From Bryobacteraceae bacterium (lineage in GTDB: Bacteria > Acidobacteriota > Terriglobia > Bryobacterales > Bryobacteraceae), in the NCBI GenBank assembly GCA_026002855.1, contig BPGD01000001.1, forward strand, positions 2,860,001 to 2,924,000: 64,000 bases of DNA, written 5' to 3'. The position numbers and the translations under genes are program-made. Shown here piece after piece: positions 50,050 to 59,461 of this stretch (the stretch's first letter is position 1; each line of letters starts with the position of its first letter). The notes beneath the pieces are model-generated. The model did no database searches. It was not told the origin of the DNA and was given only the letters and a program-made list of their open reading frames with translations.

Positions 50050-52188
50050 ATGCTCCAGACCGTGGTCCGCTTTCTGCTGAAGCTCCTCTACCGGCTCGAG
50101 GTGCGCGGCCAGCCGCCGCGCACGGGGCTCGTCATCGCCAATCATCAGTCCTTTCTCGATGCGCCGATCCTGTGGTCCATGCTGCCGCGCGATGCGCTCT
50201 GGCTGGTGCACACGCAGGTGATGCAGCAGTGGGTCTTCCGCTTCCTGATCCGCGCCGCCGACTACATCGTCATCGACGTCACCAACCCGATGGGAATCAA
50301 GGAAGCGATGGCCGCGCTGGAAGCCGGCCGCGCCGTGGTGATCTTTCCCGAAGGCCGCGTCACCGTCACCGGCGGGCTGATGAAGATTTACGACGGACCG
50401 GCTTTCATCGCCGCAAAGACGGGCGCGCCGGTCGCCGTTGCCGTCATTGACGGGGCGGTGCGCGCGCGCGGCTTCACGCGGATGCGCGGAGACTTTCCTC
50501 TCCAGTGGCTGCCGAAGATCCGCGTCACATGGTTCCCGCCGCGCGTGCTCGAAATGCCGGAGGGCCGCACCGGCAAGGAGCGCCGCCGCGCCGCCAGCGA
50601 AGAGATGCGGCGCATGCTGCAACGCGCCATCTGCGAAGCGCGCCCGCGGCGCACGCTGACAGAGGCCTTTCTCGAGGCCATCGCCATTTATGGGCGCGGC
50701 CGCGACCTCGTCGAGGACGCCGGCGGGACGAAGATGACCTACGGGCGGCTCCTGCGCGGCGCACTGGCGCTCGGGCGGCTCGCGGAAAAATTCACGCGCG
50801 AAGGCGAAACGGTGGGCGTGATGATGCCGAACGCCGCCGCCACCCTTGCGCTGGTGCTTGGTCTGATGGCGCGGCGGCGCGTGCCCGCGATGCTCAACTT
50901 TACCTCCGGCGCCGAAGGCCTCCAGAGCGCCCTGCGGGCAGCCGGCATCCGCACCGTGATCACCTCGCGCGCCTTTCTCGAGCGGGCGAAGCTCGACCCG
51001 GTCATCGAGCGGCTTGAAGGCGCACAGGTCGTCTTCCTCGAAGACCTGCGCGATCGGCTCACGCTGGCGGACAAACTCTGGCTGCTCGGATTCGCGCTGC
51101 GCCTGCCGCGCCTGGCGGTTCGCCGCGCGCAGCCGGAGGAGCCGGCCGCGGTGCTTTTCACTTCGGGCAGCGAGGGCAGGCCGAAGGGCGTCGTGCTCAG
51201 CCACTGGAACATCCTCAGCGACATCGAGCAGGCGCTGGCGGTGCTGGACGTCACGCCGGCCGACAGGATCTTTTCCGCGATGCCCGTCTTCCACAGCTTC
51301 GGGCTGATGGCCGGATTCCTGCTGCCCGTGGTGAGCGGCATTCGCGTCTTCCTGTATCCCACACCGCTGCATTATGCGGTAATCCCCGAGCTCTTCTACG
51401 ACCGTGACGCCACGGTGATGTTCGCCACGCCCACGTTCCTCAAGCATTACGCGCGCCGCGCGCATCCTTACGATTTCCGGCGCACGCGCCTGCTGGTGGC
51501 AGGCGCGGAAAAGCTCACGCCGGACGTCGAACAGATCTACATGGAAAAATTCGGGCTGCGCATTCTGGAAGGCTACGGCGCTACAGAGTGCTCGCCGGTG
51601 ATCAGCGTGAATACGCCACTGCGGGCGCGGCGCGGCACGGTGGGCGAGCCGCTGCCGCTGGTGGAGACGCGGCTCGAACCGGTGGAAGGCCTGGAGCAAG
51701 GCGGCATTCTGCACGTGCGCGGGCCGAACGTGATGCTCGGCTACCTGCGCGAGAGCCGCCCCGGCGTTCTGGAGCCGCCCGAGTCGATCTTCGGCAAAGG
51801 TTGGTATTCGACCGGCGATCTGGCGGTGATCGAAGACGGCATGATCCGCCTGCTCGGGCGGCTGAAACGGTTTGCCAAAGTGGCCGGAGAGATGGTGGCG
51901 CTCGAGCTGCCGGAGCGGATCGCCGAGCAGGCCTCGCCGAGGCACCAGCATGCGGCGCTGGCGCGGCCGGACGCGGCGCGCGGCGAGATGATCGTGCTTG
52001 CCACCGAGGATCCGGCGCTGGGCCGTGATGCGCTCCAGGCCGCCGCGCGCGCGCTGGGCGCGCCGGAGCTGGCCATTCCGCGCCGCATCGTTTTCATCGA
52101 GAAGCTGCCGCTGCTGGCCACCGGAAAGAAGGATTATCCGCGGATCGCCGCCATGGTGGAGGAGCTGCTTGAAACACGCGGACGATGA
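50050..52188 (+). CDS. Aas-like bifunctional acyltransferase/acyl-ACP synthetase
   Basis: Protein of 712 residues. Residues 1-190 are a PlsC acyltransferase with NHQSFLD (N31-D37, the NHx4D catalytic motif) and the FPEGRVT block. Residues 210-700 are an AMP-binding acyl-activating domain with FTSGSEGRPKGVVLSH, EGYGATECSPVIS and STGDLAVIEDGMIRLLGRLKRF. The order matches E. coli Aas, which re-acylates 2-lyso-phospholipids using acyl-ACP it makes itself. The multi-helix LplT transporter fused or adjacent to Aas elsewhere has a possible counterpart in the MFS gene that overlaps its 3' end. The substrate is inference. Confidence 0.88.
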   Translation: MLQTVVRFLLKLLYRLEVRGQPPRTGLVIANHQSFLDAPILWSMLPRDALWLVHTQVMQQWVFRFLIRAADYIVIDVTNPMGIKEAMAALEAGRAVVIFPEGRVTVTGGLMKIYDGPAFIAAKTGAPVAVAVIDGAVRARGFTRMRGDFPLQWLPKIRVTWFPPRVLEMPEGRTGKERRRAASEEMRRMLQRAICEARPRRTLTEAFLEAIAIYGRGRDLVEDAGGTKMTYGRLLRGALALGRLAEKFTREGETVGVMMPNAAATLALVLGLMARRRVPAMLNFTSGAEGLQSALRAAGIRTVITSRAFLERAKLDPVIERLEGAQVVFLEDLRDRLTLADKLWLLGFALRLPRLAVRRAQPEEPAAVLFTSGSEGRPKGVVLSHWNILSDIEQALAVLDVTPADRIFSAMPVFHSFGLMAGFLLPVVSGIRVFLYPTPLHYAVIPELFYDRDATVMFATPTFLKHYARRAHPYDFRRTRLLVAGAEKLTPDVEQIYMEKFGLRILEGYGATECSPVISVNTPLRARRGTVGEPLPLVETRLEPVEGLEQGGILHVRGPNVMLGYLRESRPGVLEPPESIFGKGWYSTGDLAVIEDGMIRLLGRLKRFAKVAGEMVALELPERIAEQASPRHQHAALARPDAARGEMIVLATEDPALGRDALQAAARALGAPELAIPRRIVFIEKLPLLATGKKDYPRIAAMVEELLETRGR

Positions 52189-53488
52189 GAACGCCCTGCT
52201 CCGGCGGGAACAGCGCGCCTGGTACATGTACGATTTCGCCAACTCGGCGTTTTCGTCGACGGTGGTGACGCTGTTTCTGGGGCCGTATCTGACGGCGCTG
52301 GCGAAGACGGCGGCGGACGCGGAAGGGATGGTGCGTCCGCTGGGCATTCCCGTCGATGCGCGCAGCTACTGGGGCTATCTGATTTCGCTCTCGGTGCTGT
52401 CGCAGGTGGCGGCGCTGCCGGTGGTGGGCGCCATCGCCGACGCGAGTCTGAACAAGAAGAGAATCCTCGGCGGGCTGGCATACACGGGCGCTGCGGCCAC
52501 AATCGCCATGTCCTGGCTCACCGACGGGATGTATCTGCTCGGCGGGCTGTTGTTTCTGGTGGCCAACCTCGCCTTCGGCGCGTCGATTGTCGTCTACAAC
52601 AGCTTCCTGAACGACATCGCGCCGCCACAAGAGCGCGACGCCGTTTCCAGCCGCGGCTGGGGCATCGGTTATCTCGGCGGCGGCATTCTGCTGGGGCTGA
52701 ACCTGCTGCTGTATCAGAACGCCGCGCGGCTGGGCCTGGACGAGGCCATGGCGGTGCGCATCAGCCTGGGCTCGGCCGGGGCATGGTGGGCTTTCTTCAC
52801 CGTGATCCCGATGATGGGCCTGCGCGCTCGAGGCGCGGCGTATCCGCCAGCGAGGGAGGTGTGGAAGAGCGGGTTTGTCCAACTGGCGCGCACGCTGCGC
52901 AGCCTGGGGCGTTACCGGCAGGCGCTGCTGTTCCTGATGGCCTACCTTCTCTATAACGACGCCGTGCAGGCCGTCATCACATTAAGCGGTCAGTTCGGCG
53001 CGGACTACCTCGGGATGCCCATGGCCGACCTGACGCTGGCGATTCTGATGGTGCAGTTCGTGGCGTTCGCGGGCGCGCTGGCGTTCCAGCGCATGGCGGA
53101 AAAGCTGGGAGCATACCGCACGGTGATGGGGAGCCTTTTCGTGTGGACCGCGCTGATGTGCGGCGTATTTTTCATCAGGAATTCAAGGGATTTTTTCATT
53201 GCAGCGGCCCTGGTGGCGCTGATCATGGGCGGTACCCAGGCGCTAAGCCGCTCGCTGTTTTCCGTCATGATTCCGAAAGGAAAAGAGGCCGAATTTTTCT
53301 CGCTGTATGAGATCAGCGATAAGGGCACCAGCTGGGTGGCCCCGCTGATTTTCGGGCTTGTGATGCAATTTACCGGCAGCTACCAGTGGGCGATTCTCAG
53401 CCTGGTTCTCTTCTTTCTCGCCGGCATCGCCGTGCTGGCCCGCGTCGATGTGAGCCGCGGCAAGGAGGAGGCGCAGCAGATGCGATGA
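52169..53488 (+). CDS. MFS transporter, UMF1/Atg22-like
   Basis: Protein of 439 residues from TTG 52169, with GGAGGAG 4-5 nt upstream and a 20-bp overlap with the Aas-like gene; no ATG fits. About 11-12 transmembrane helices. The opening REQRAWYMYDFANSAFSSTV is the signature of the UMF1/Vps-Atg22 branch, and the loop after helix 2 (GAIADASLNKKRILG) is the MFS A-motif. Substrates of bacterial members are not known. Overlap with the Aas-like gene suggests a joint role, perhaps like LplT moving lysophospholipids, although LplT belongs to a different MFS branch. Confidence 0.85.
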   Translation: MKHADDENALLRREQRAWYMYDFANSAFSSTVVTLFLGPYLTALAKTAADAEGMVRPLGIPVDARSYWGYLISLSVLSQVAALPVVGAIADASLNKKRILGGLAYTGAAATIAMSWLTDGMYLLGGLLFLVANLAFGASIVVYNSFLNDIAPPQERDAVSSRGWGIGYLGGGILLGLNLLLYQNAARLGLDEAMAVRISLGSAGAWWAFFTVIPMMGLRARGAAYPPAREVWKSGFVQLARTLRSLGRYRQALLFLMAYLLYNDAVQAVITLSGQFGADYLGMPMADLTLAILMVQFVAFAGALAFQRMAEKLGAYRTVMGSLFVWTALMCGVFFIRNSRDFFIAAALVALIMGGTQALSRSLFSVMIPKGKEAEFFSLYEISDKGTSWVAPLIFGLVMQFTGSYQWAILSLVLFFLAGIAVLARVDVSRGKEEAQQMR

Positions 53489-53513
53489 GCGTGCCTGCCA
53501 TGGAGGCGGTGCG

Positions 53514-54068
53514 GTGAAACTCACCTTCCGTTACGCCGAAACGGAGGAGGATTTTGACCGGCTGCGGCGGCTCAACCACGCTGCCTTCGCCGAAGAGCTG
53601 GGCCAGCACGAGCCGCGCCCCGACGGCCGCCTGATCGACCGTTTCGAGCAGAAGAGCCGTTTCCTGCTGGCGCTTGACGGAGAACGGCTGGCCGCAATGG
53701 TCTGCTGGTCGATGGAGCGGCCGTTTTCGATTGAGTCGAGGCTGAGCGATGCGCGCCTGCTGGACGGGCTGCCGCAGCCACTGTGCGAGGTGCGGCTGCT
53801 GGTGGTGGCGCGCGAGTACCGGCACACGGCGGTGTTCGCCGGGCTGCTGACGAAGCTGCTGGACGAGGTGAGGGCAGCGGGGGCATCGACGCTGCTGATC
53901 AGCGGGGTGGAAGAGCGAATCGGGATGTACGGGAAGATGGGGTTCCGCGCGCTGGGACCTCCGGTGCCGCAAGGCGCGGCCCGCTTCGTCCCCATGGCGC
54001 TGCAACTGGCCGACCTGCCGCAGCGCATCCGCCGCGAGGCGCAGAAGGTTCAGCGGCGGATCTCCTGA
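53514..54068 (+). CDS. GNAT family acyl/acetyltransferase
   Basis: Protein of 184 residues from GTG 53514 with GGAGG eight bases upstream. The fold shows FRYAETEEDFDRLRRLNHAAF at the start, LCEVRLLVVAREYRHTAVFAGLL as the strand-4/acyl-CoA loop, and YGKMGFRALGPP near the end. The usual Q/RxxGxG/A pyrophosphate loop is weak (REYRHTAVF). This layout resembles the N-acyl amino-acid synthase type. Substrate unknown. It follows the MFS gene by 25 nt and overlaps the ABC exporter gene tail to tail by 19 bp. Confidence 0.78.
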   Translation: MKLTFRYAETEEDFDRLRRLNHAAFAEELGQHEPRPDGRLIDRFEQKSRFLLALDGERLAAMVCWSMERPFSIESRLSDARLLDGLPQPLCEVRLLVVAREYRHTAVFAGLLTKLLDEVRAAGASTLLISGVEERIGMYGKMGFRALGPPVPQGAARFVPMALQLADLPQRIRREAQKVQRRIS

Positions 54069-55867
54069 TCCCGGTACTGAAGCTGGTACAGCTTCCAGTA
54101 GATGCCGCGGCGCGCCAACAGCTCCTGATGCGTGCCCACTTCGCGGAGCTGTCCCTTGTGCATCACGAAAATCCGGCTCGCGCGCTGGATGGTGGACAGC
54201 CGGTGGGCAATGATGATCGACGTCCGGCCCTCCACCATCTTTTCGAGCGCCTCGCGCACTTTGAGTTCGGTTTCCGTATCGACACTCGAGGTGGCCTCGT
54301 CGAGGATCAGATACTGCGGGTCGTGAGCCAGCGCCCGGGCGAAGCTGATGAGCTGCTTTTGCCCTGTGGAGAGTCCCGCCCCGCGCTCGCGCACCGGGTG
54401 TTCAAACCCGCTGGGGAGCTGCTCGATGAAGTCAAGCAGATTCACCTGGCCGGCTGCCATCTCGATGGCCTCTTCGGTCACATGCAACGAGCCGAGGCGG
54501 ATGTTGTCGGCGATGGTTCCCGTGAACAGCGTGGGGTCCTGGAGAACCACGCCGAAGCGGCGCCGCAGCTCGCGCGGGTCGAACTCGCGGATATCCATGC
54601 CGCCAATGCGGATGGCGCCCCGCTGCACGTCATAAAAGCGCAGCAGCAGGTTGGTGAGCGTCGTCTTGCCCGCCCCCGTATGGCCGACCACCGCGATCAC
54701 CTCGCCCGGCTCGATGCGGAAGCTGACGTCCCGCAGCACCCACTCCTCGTCCTTGTAGGCGAACCACACGTGGTCGAACTCGATCGGGGCGATCGTGTCC
54801 GGCAGCGGGCGCCTGCGCTCCGGCGGGCGGATTTCTACCGGCGTGTCCAGAAGCTGGAAGATGCGCTCCGCGGCGGCCAGGGCCGTCTGAAGGATGTTGT
54901 AGCGCTCGCTCAGGTCCTGGATGGGCCGGAAAACCCGCATCGCATACTGAAAAAACGCCACCAGCACGCCGAGCGACAGCGTGTCCCTGCGGACCTGCCA
55001 CCCGCCGGCGACGAGCAGCGACGCGATCGTCAGCACCGAGATGAACTCGATGGCGGGATAAAACCACCCGTACGCGCGGATCGCGTCAAAGTAGGCATCG
55101 CGGTGCGCCGCATTGACGGCGGCGAAGTCGCGCGCGGCCCGCGCCTCGCGGTTGTAGAGCTGCAGCACGCTGATGCCCGAAATGTGTTCCTGAAGGAAGC
55201 TGTTGATTCGCGCCACCGCCGCGCGGATCCGGCGGTTGCTCTCCGTCACCGCGCGGCGGAACAGCCAGGTGACGCCGAACACCGCCGGCAGCGCCACCAG
55301 CATCAGCAGCGTGAGCGCCGGGCTGAGGCGGAACATCGCCAGCAGGATGAAGGCGAGCACCAGCGTGTCCCCAAGCAGCGACACGAGCCCCGAAGCGAAC
55401 AGTTCGTTCAGCGCGTCCACGTCGCTGGTCACGCGCGTCACCAGCCGCCCCACCGGGTTCGTGTCGAAAAATCGCAGGTCCAGCTCGTGCAGGTGGGCGA
55501 GAATCTTCCGCCGCAGCGCGAACATCGCATGCTGGCCCGTCCGCTGCATGATGAGCTGCTGGGAGAAATCCAGCAGCAGTCCGGCGGCGAGAATGGCAAA
55601 GTAGATCAGGCTGATGTGAGCCAGGCCCGGAATCGGCTCGGCGGGCAGCCGCTCTTCCAGCCACGGCAGCGTCATGCCGGGCGCCGGTGCCAGATACCGG
55701 TCAATGGCGATCTTGACGAGCAGCGGCGATAGAATCTGCATCGCCGAGTTCGCCAGCAGGCACACGAGCGCCACCAGCACCCAGGGCCACCAGGGCAGGA
55801 CGAGGGCCAGAAGCCGGCGCGTCAGACGGGAGTCGAACGGTCGTTGGAGCGAGACCTCTTCCTGCAC
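54050..55867 (-). CDS. ABC exporter, fused membrane and ATPase domains (MsbA/multidrug type)
   Basis: Half-transporter of 605 residues that works as a homodimer in the inner membrane. Six helices in residues 20-320, then the nucleotide-binding domain with VVGHTGAGKTTL (Walker A), GLSTGQKQLISFARAL (signature, LSTGQ in place of LSGGQ), YLILDEATSSVD (Walker B) and the IIAHRLST switch His. The substrate could be lipid, drug or peptide. It starts at GTG 55867 without a ribosome site; TACACT lies 9 nt upstream. It is divergent from truB. Confidence 0.92.
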   Translation of the reverse strand: MQEEVSLQRPFDSRLTRRLLALVLPWWPWVLVALVCLLANSAMQILSPLLVKIAIDRYLAPAPGMTLPWLEERLPAEPIPGLAHISLIYFAILAAGLLLDFSQQLIMQRTGQHAMFALRRKILAHLHELDLRFFDTNPVGRLVTRVTSDVDALNELFASGLVSLLGDTLVLAFILLAMFRLSPALTLLMLVALPAVFGVTWLFRRAVTESNRRIRAAVARINSFLQEHISGISVLQLYNREARAARDFAAVNAAHRDAYFDAIRAYGWFYPAIEFISVLTIASLLVAGGWQVRRDTLSLGVLVAFFQYAMRVFRPIQDLSERYNILQTALAAAERIFQLLDTPVEIRPPERRRPLPDTIAPIEFDHVWFAYKDEEWVLRDVSFRIEPGEVIAVVGHTGAGKTTLTNLLLRFYDVQRGAIRIGGMDIREFDPRELRRRFGVVLQDPTLFTGTIADNIRLGSLHVTEEAIEMAAGQVNLLDFIEQLPSGFEHPVRERGAGLSTGQKQLISFARALAHDPQYLILDEATSSVDTETELKVREALEKMVEGRTSIIIAHRLSTIQRASRIFVMHKGQLREVGTHQELLARRGIYWKLYQLQYRDQEIRR

Positions 55868-55876
55868 TCAGAACCC

Positions 55877-55882
55877 AGTGTA
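55877..55882 (-). promoter_or_regulatory. Candidate -10 box, leaderless GTG start of the ABC exporter
   Basis: TACACT on the minus strand ending 9 nt before the GTG at 55867. Confidence 0.35.
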
Positions 55883-55905
55883 GCGTTCCGCGTGCACGCC
55901 GCGGG

Positions 55906-55911
55906 TACAAT
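55906..55911 (+). promoter_or_regulatory. Candidate -10 box of truB
   Basis: TACAAT about 50 nt before the chosen truB ATG, in the divergent region with the ABC exporter; a 5' leader of about 40 nt would result. Confidence 0.35.
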
Positions 55912-55960
55912 GAAAGTTTGCGCCGCCGCGGCGCGTACGCCCCGCGGCGCCCTCCACCTC

Positions 55961-56854
55961 ATGAACGAAACACTGAACGGCGTCATCGTCGTCGACAAGC
56001 CCGCCGGCTGGACCTCGCACGATGTGGTGAACAAGGTGCGGCGCATCGCCGGCACAAGAAAAGTGGGACACCTGGGTACGCTGGACCCGCCCGCCACCGG
56101 CGTCCTGCCGCTGCTCCTGAACCGCGCCACTCGGCTGGCACAGTTTTTCAGCGCGGGCCAGAAGGTCTACGAGGGCGTCATCCGCTTCGGCTACGCCACT
56201 ACGACCTACGACGCCGACGGCGAGCCGCTGGGCGAAGACCAGGCGCCGGAGCTCACCTGGGAAGACGTGGAGCGCGCGCTGAAGCCCTTCCACGGGACGT
56301 TCCTCCAGACGCCGCCGCCCGTCTCGGCCAAGAAAATCCACGGCAGGCCGGCCTATGAGCTGGCCCGGAAACAGGTCCCCTTCGAGCTCAAGCCCGTGGA
56401 GGTCACCGTGCATTCCATCGAGATCCTCGGGCTTGATGGATGCCGCCTGAAACTGCGCGTGCGTTGCAGTCCGGGCACTTACCTGCGCGCCATTGCCCAT
56501 GAAGCCGGGCAGATCCTCGGCTGCGGCGCCTTTCTTGAGACGCTGCGGCGGACCGTTTCCGGCCCGTTCGGCGAGTCCCAGGCGAACACCATCGAGGAGC
56601 TGGAGCGCCTGGCCGCGGAGGACCGGCTCGGCGAGGCGCTGATCCCCGCGGCCGAGCTGCTGCCGGAATTCCCCACGCAGATCGTCGACTCGATCACCGA
56701 GACGCAGATCCGCCAGGGGCGCGATTTCCGCGTCTCGCCCTTCCGCGGGGCCAGCGGGGCGAAATACGTGAAAGCGGTGAACGGCCGCGGCGAGCTGGTG
56801 GCCATTGGCGAGGCCGCCATGCCGAACGTCTATCACCCGGTGGTCGTCCTGTAG
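55961..56854 (+). CDS. truB: tRNA pseudouridine-55 synthase
   Basis: Enzyme of 297 residues that makes pseudouridine 55 in the T-loop of tRNAs. ATG 55961 is chosen because homology begins at once (LNGVIVVDKPAGWTSHDVV). Catalytic Asp lies in KVGHLGTLDPPATGVLPLL. YEGVIRFGYATTTYDADGE, the RCSPGTYLRAIAHEAG block and the C-terminal PUA-like part follow. No clear Shine-Dalgarno precedes the ATG. Convergent with glmU, 59 nt away. Confidence 0.95.
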   Translation: MNETLNGVIVVDKPAGWTSHDVVNKVRRIAGTRKVGHLGTLDPPATGVLPLLLNRATRLAQFFSAGQKVYEGVIRFGYATTTYDADGEPLGEDQAPELTWEDVERALKPFHGTFLQTPPPVSAKKIHGRPAYELARKQVPFELKPVEVTVHSIEILGLDGCRLKLRVRCSPGTYLRAIAHEAGQILGCGAFLETLRRTVSGPFGESQANTIEELERLAAEDRLGEALIPAAELLPEFPTQIVDSITETQIRQGRDFRVSPFRGASGAKYVKAVNGRGELVAIGEAAMPNVYHPVVVL

Positions 56855-56913
56855 CGGCCAGGTACGCCGCGGATTGTTTCAAACAGAACGGCCGGATTCT
56901 GTCGCGGGCGGCG

Positions 56914-58314
56914 TCATTGCCGGCCCTGCTTTTCCTTTTCGCGGCGCGCGCGGGCCCAGCCCTCGCGGTTCACCTGATGGGCGCGGCCGATGGCGAGCGC
57001 GTCCGGCGGCACGTCCTTGGTGACGATGCTGGCGGCGGCGACAAACGCGCCGTCGCCGATCACCACCGGCGCCACCAGCGTCGCGTTGCTGCCAATGAAG
57101 GCCCCGGCGCCGATTGTGGTCGGGTGTTTCCGGAAGCCGTCATAGTTGCAGGTGATTGTCCCGGCGCCGATGTTGGCTCCGGAACCGACGGTGGCGTCTC
57201 CCAGATAGGCAAGGTGCATGGCCTTGGCGCCCGCCCCCAGCGTCGAGTTCTTCATCTCGACGAAGTTGCCCATCTGCGCGCCGGCGGCCACCGTGGAACG
57301 CATTCTGAGCCGCGCATAGGGTCCGATGCGCGCGGCGCTCTCCAGGCGCGAATCCTCGACGTGGCAGAAGGGCAGAACTTCGGCGTTTTCGCCGATTTCG
57401 GCGTTGCGCAGGATCGAACAGGCGCCGACGCGCGCCCCTACGCCCAGCCGCGTGCGGCCCAGTAGCTGCACGAACGGCCCGACATGCGTGTCCGGCGCGG
57501 CCTCCACGTCCATGTCGATCAGCACCGTTTCCGGGCGCTCGATCGTCGTGCCCGCCAGCATCAGCTCCTGCGCCTTCCGCGCCCGCAGCACGCGGTCGGC
57601 TTCGGCCAGCTCCACGCGCGTGTTGATGCCCAGCACTTCGCCCGGATCGTCCACTGCCAGCGGCGCCGAAAACAGCCCGTCGGCGCGCAGCAGCGCGATG
57701 ACTTCGGTCAGGTAGAGTTCGCCGGTGGCCGCGCTCGGCGTCAGCCGTTCGAGCCGCGGCCAGAGCGCGGCCGCGTCAAAACAATAAATGCCGGAATTGA
57801 TTTCGTCCACGGCGCGCTGGCCGGCCGTTGCGTCCTTCTCTTCCACGATGGCGGCAATGCGGCCGCGTTCGTCCCGCAGAATGCGCCCATAGCCGCGCGG
57901 ATCGGCCAGCCGCGCCGTCAGCACCGTCGCGGCGGCGCCGCCCGCCTGGTGCGCCTCCACCAGCCGCCGCAGCGTGGCCGGCTTCAGCAGCGGGCAGTCC
58001 CCGTAGAGCACCACCAGCAGCCCCGAGTCCAGCCCCGGCTGCGTACGGCAGACCTGCAAGGCATGGCCCGTGCCCCGCGGCTCCGGCTGGAGCTGAAACC
58101 GCACGCCGTGGTGCGACACCACCGCTTCCACCTGCCCCGCCTGATGTCCGGTGACCACCACGATGCGCTCCGGCGGCGCAATGGCGCGCGCCGCGCGAAT
58201 TACGTGTTCAATCAGCGGCAGGCCGCCGGCGCAATGGAGAACCTTGGCGAGCGAAGACTTCATGCGGGTGCCGAGCCCCGCGGCAAGAATCACGACGGAG
58301 ACTTCTGCTGGCAT
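56914..58314 (-). CDS. glmU: Bifunctional GlcNAc-1-phosphate uridyltransferase/GlcN-1-phosphate acetyltransferase
   Basis: Protein of 466 residues making UDP-GlcNAc for peptidoglycan and LPS. The N-terminal uridyltransferase opens with VVILAAGLGTRMKSSLAKVLH and holds YGDCPLL. The C-terminal left-handed beta-helix shows hexapeptide repeats from about residue 255 to 440, including NFVEMKNSTLG and the acetyltransferase site GDATVGSGANIGAGTITCNY. Both halves appear intact. No glmS is adjacent; the YvcK-like gene 39 nt upstream could be in the same unit, which fits YvcK's known link to UDP-GlcNAc. Confidence 0.96.
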   Translation of the reverse strand: MPAEVSVVILAAGLGTRMKSSLAKVLHCAGGLPLIEHVIRAARAIAPPERIVVVTGHQAGQVEAVVSHHGVRFQLQPEPRGTGHALQVCRTQPGLDSGLLVVLYGDCPLLKPATLRRLVEAHQAGGAAATVLTARLADPRGYGRILRDERGRIAAIVEEKDATAGQRAVDEINSGIYCFDAAALWPRLERLTPSAATGELYLTEVIALLRADGLFSAPLAVDDPGEVLGINTRVELAEADRVLRARKAQELMLAGTTIERPETVLIDMDVEAAPDTHVGPFVQLLGRTRLGVGARVGACSILRNAEIGENAEVLPFCHVEDSRLESAARIGPYARLRMRSTVAAGAQMGNFVEMKNSTLGAGAKAMHLAYLGDATVGSGANIGAGTITCNYDGFRKHPTTIGAGAFIGSNATLVAPVVIGDGAFVAAASIVTKDVPPDALAIGRAHQVNREGWARARREKEKQGRQ

Positions 58315-58353
58315 GGCAGGCCGATGCCCTCTTCTGGCAGTGTAGCGGGCCGG

Positions 58354-59439
58354 TCAGGCGCGGCGGCGGGCGGGCCTGGCCAGGATCACACGCTGGCGGC
58401 GGCTGTGCAGGGCCAGATCGATCACCGCCGCGGCCGTCCGCTCCGGGTCATGGCGGATCTTTTCGCCGCGCGCCAGCAGCGGCAGCTCCAGCACCTGGAG
58501 ACCGAGCTGTTCCAGCCTCTCCTGATCCACGGTCACCTGCCGGGCGCGGGCGCGCGCGTAGCGGGCCAGACGGGCGCGGGCGATCGGCTGTGTGTTGACA
58601 ATGGCGAACTGAAGGAACGGCCCGCCGGCGTGGCGGTAGATGGCCTCAATGTGGTCAGCTGCGCTCATCCCGAGGGTTTCGCCGGGCTGCCACATGAGGT
58701 TGACGATGCACGCCTTCCATGCCGGCGAGCGCCGGATGGCCGCGGCCACGCCGCGGACCAGCAGGTTGGGAATGACGCTCGTGAACAGGCTGCCCGGACC
58801 CAGCGTGATCAGGTCGGCGCGGGCGATGGCATCGAGGATCCCCGGTGTCGGACGCACGTCCGGCGGCACCAGTTCGATGCGCGCGATCGGCGCCTCCGAG
58901 CGGCTGATCGACGTTTCACCGTCCACGATGCGCCCGTCGGCCAGGTGCGCGCGCAGTGAGACGTTCTGGCGCGTCGAAGGAAAAATGCGGCCGGCGATGG
59001 CGAGCACCGCCGAGCTCAGCTCCACCGCGCGGGCGAAGTCGCCCGTGATCTGGGTCAGCGCCGTGAGAAACAGGTTGCCGAAGCTGTGTCCCTTCAGCCC
59101 GCGGCCGCTGGAAAACCGGTACTGGAACAGCCGCGCCAGCAGCGCCTCGTCCTCTGACAGCGCCACCATGCAGTTGCGCACGTCGCCCGGCGGCAGCATT
59201 TCGAATTCCCGCCGCAGCCGCCCGCTGCTGCCGCCATCGTCGGTAACGGTGACCATGGCGGTGATGTCGACATACGGCTCCAAGGCGGCGGCCCCGGCCT
59301 GGTGCGCGTACCGCTTCAGCCCTTTCAGCAGCGTCGATAGCCCTGTGCCCCCGCCAATGGCGAAGATGCGCAGCGGGTCATGCACCCAGTCGATTTCCGG
59401 CTTCGCCGCGGAAGCCGGTCCCAACGGCAATCGGGGCAA
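58354..59439 (-). CDS. YvcK/CofD-like protein (gluconeogenesis factor family)
   Basis: Protein of 361 residues. The start is TTG 59439, supported by GGGAGGAG at 7-nt spacing; no ATG fits before the conserved core. The core opens with IFAIGGGTGLSTLLKGL and continues with VTVTDDGGSSGRLRREF, GDVRNCMVALSED and KGHSFGNLFLTALT, all signatures of YvcK. In Bacillus and others YvcK binds UDP-GlcNAc and supports growth on gluconeogenic carbon and cell-wall synthesis. Its neighbour glmU makes UDP-GlcNAc, so the gene order fits that role. It is coupled closely to the TPR gene upstream (22 nt). Confidence 0.88.
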   Translation of the reverse strand: MPRLPLGPASAAKPEIDWVHDPLRIFAIGGGTGLSTLLKGLKRYAHQAGAAALEPYVDITAMVTVTDDGGSSGRLRREFEMLPPGDVRNCMVALSEDEALLARLFQYRFSSGRGLKGHSFGNLFLTALTQITGDFARAVELSSAVLAIAGRIFPSTRQNVSLRAHLADGRIVDGETSISRSEAPIARIELVPPDVRPTPGILDAIARADLITLGPGSLFTSVIPNLLVRGVAAAIRRSPAWKACIVNLMWQPGETLGMSAADHIEAIYRHAGGPFLQFAIVNTQPIARARLARYARARARQVTVDQERLEQLGLQVLELPLLARGEKIRHDPERTAAAVIDLALHSRRQRVILARPARRRA

Positions 59440-59461
59440 CGAAAAACTCCTCCCTGCCGGC

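Noticed and set aside
49759-52347. Minus-strand open frame of about 860 codons over the Aas-like and reductase genes
   Set aside because: Antisense shadow with Arg/His/Ala-rich translation and no ribosome site; the plus-strand gene has complete domain motifs.
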